Positions 51,474 to 52,082 of a DNA stretch of 52,082 bases are shown piece after piece. Every line of letters begins with the position of its first letter. Within the stretch, counting starts at the first letter, position 1. The stretch is from Alphaproteobacteria bacterium (lineage in GTDB: Bacteria > Pseudomonadota > Alphaproteobacteria > TMED109): contig JAJDZX010000014.1 in assembly GCA_022824395.1 (NCBI GenBank), forward strand, positions 1-52,082, given 5' to 3'. A program made the translations under genes and the position numbers. The notes beneath the pieces were generated by a model, which worked only from the letters and a program-made list of their open reading frames with translations, was not told the DNA's origin and searched no databases.

Positions 51474-51923
51474 ATGCTCCGTTCGCTCATCGCAACCACG
51501 GCAACCGCCGCTTTCATGACCCTGGGGGGTCTCGTCGCACTGCCCGCTGCCGCCGCCGATCTCGCCGTCGAGGTCCAGGGTGTCCGGTCCGGTGCCGGCC
51601 ACCTCTTCTTGGCCGTCCAGACGCCGCAGGCGGCGAGCAAGTTCCCGTACGCCGAAGAGGTATTCGCCGGTACGCACCAGCAGGCCCATGAAGGGACCAT
51701 GCGGTTTGTGTTCCACGACCTGCCGGTCGGGCGGTACGCCGTGAGTGCGTATCACGACGAGAACGGCAACGGCGAGCTCGACATCGGGTCCGCCGGGATT
51801 CCCATGGAAGGGTATGGCTTCGCGAACAATCCGCCTTCACATACCGGCCCTCCCAGCTTCGACGATGCAGCGGTGACCGTCAGCGGTGCATCGACGAAAG
51901 TCATGATGACCCTCACCTATTGA
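51474..51923 (+). CDS. Secreted DUF2141 protein
   Basis: ATG 51474 gives 149 residues. A signal peptide (about 1-28, ending AAAA) precedes the DUF2141 domain: GVRSGAGHLFLAVQ, HDLPVGRYAVSAYHDENGNG, ELDIGSAGIPMEGYGFANN. The domain is a small beta-sandwich found in periplasmic or outer-membrane-associated proteins; its function is unknown. The gene is divergent from the membrane LytTR regulator, which suggests control by it. Confidence 0.9.
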   Translation: MLRSLIATTATAAFMTLGGLVALPAAAADLAVEVQGVRSGAGHLFLAVQTPQAASKFPYAEEVFAGTHQQAHEGTMRFVFHDLPVGRYAVSAYHDENGNGELDIGSAGIPMEGYGFANNPPSHTGPPSFDDAAVTVSGASTKVMMTLTY

Positions 51924-52047
51924 GGTGGGACAGGGCGAGCCGTTCGCGGTATGTGGCGAACTTGACTATGTGGCGAAGTCGCCCTGAAGGACGGGTTTGC
52001 CCGGTGATCGTTGACGACTTCACAACATAGTTTGAGATGAAGACGGT

Positions 52048-52082
52048 GGTGTGCCTTTCCCCAGGAGGCACACCATGTTCGA
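52048..52082 (+). CDS. Start of a gene cut by the window end, after an inverted repeat
   Basis: GGTGTGCC (52048-52055) and GGCACACC (52067-52074) are inverted copies. CCAGGAGG within them is a strong ribosome-binding site for ATG 52075, of which only two codons are seen. The layout may be a gene with its own leader hairpin or the end of another mobile element. Confidence 0.35.

Overview
The window is GC-rich and gene-dense and most likely comes from an alphaproteobacterium. The evidence is a short ProS without the internal editing insertion, followed by lolC, lolD and dnaE in one overlapping transcription unit, an arrangement common in Alphaproteobacteria. A GTTC-N7-GTTC motif of the alphaproteobacterial LexA type is also present. 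No rRNA, intact tRNA or CRISPR array is visible. Species cannot be named from the sequence.

Layout. 1-5000: tail of a transposase, a periplasmic rhodanese, and a leftward operon of an isocitrate-lyase/PEP-mutase family enzyme with a complete TRAP transporter (P, Q, M). 4970-5570: a decayed antitoxin/PIN toxin pair. 5900-13440: a nucleoside deoxyribosyltransferase-like gene, then proS-lolC-lolD-dnaE. 13400-20090: two divergent clusters. The leftward one is altronate/galactarate-type dehydratase, aminotransferase and threonylcarbamoyl-AMP synthase. The rightward one is fumarylacetoacetate-hydrolase family, 2-hydroxyacid dehydrogenase and short-chain dehydrogenase, and looks like sugar-acid catabolism. 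20100-22130: ygfZ and a glycosyltransferase.

22300-45000 is an accessory island full of toxin-antitoxin and defence-type genes and their wreckage. It holds two Fic proteins, a ParD-like antitoxin with a ParE remnant, an XRE-ImmA/IrrE regulator with a PIN partner, an Abi/HEPN protein, an HNH nuclease, a NucS-like nuclease, a cytochrome c, an SOS-box cassette with nuclease and SRAP remnants, an intact VapBC-like pair, a DUF3800 remnant, abiEi with a truncated abiEii, and a Phd/VapC pair. A complete IS1595-family element with three small passenger genes (26553-28724) splits an aldo/keto reductase gene and is flanked by an 8-bp duplication.

The most striking pattern is decay by single in-frame stop codons. 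Four genes (antitoxin 5117-5566, PIN 25744-26238, nuclease 35963-37048, VapC 42395-42802) are each cut by one TAG, with the conserved frame continuing intact after it. The aldo/keto reductase carries a TGA where Trp is expected. Recent pseudogenisation is the simplest explanation, because TAG ends several healthy genes here.

43500-52082 returns to metabolic genes: DehI-type haloacid dehalogenase, OsmC plus a flavin monooxygenase-like enzyme, a PanB-like enzyme, an EamA transporter, an NMT1-like binding protein, a membrane LytTR regulator and a DUF2141 secreted protein. The window ends at the start of another gene.
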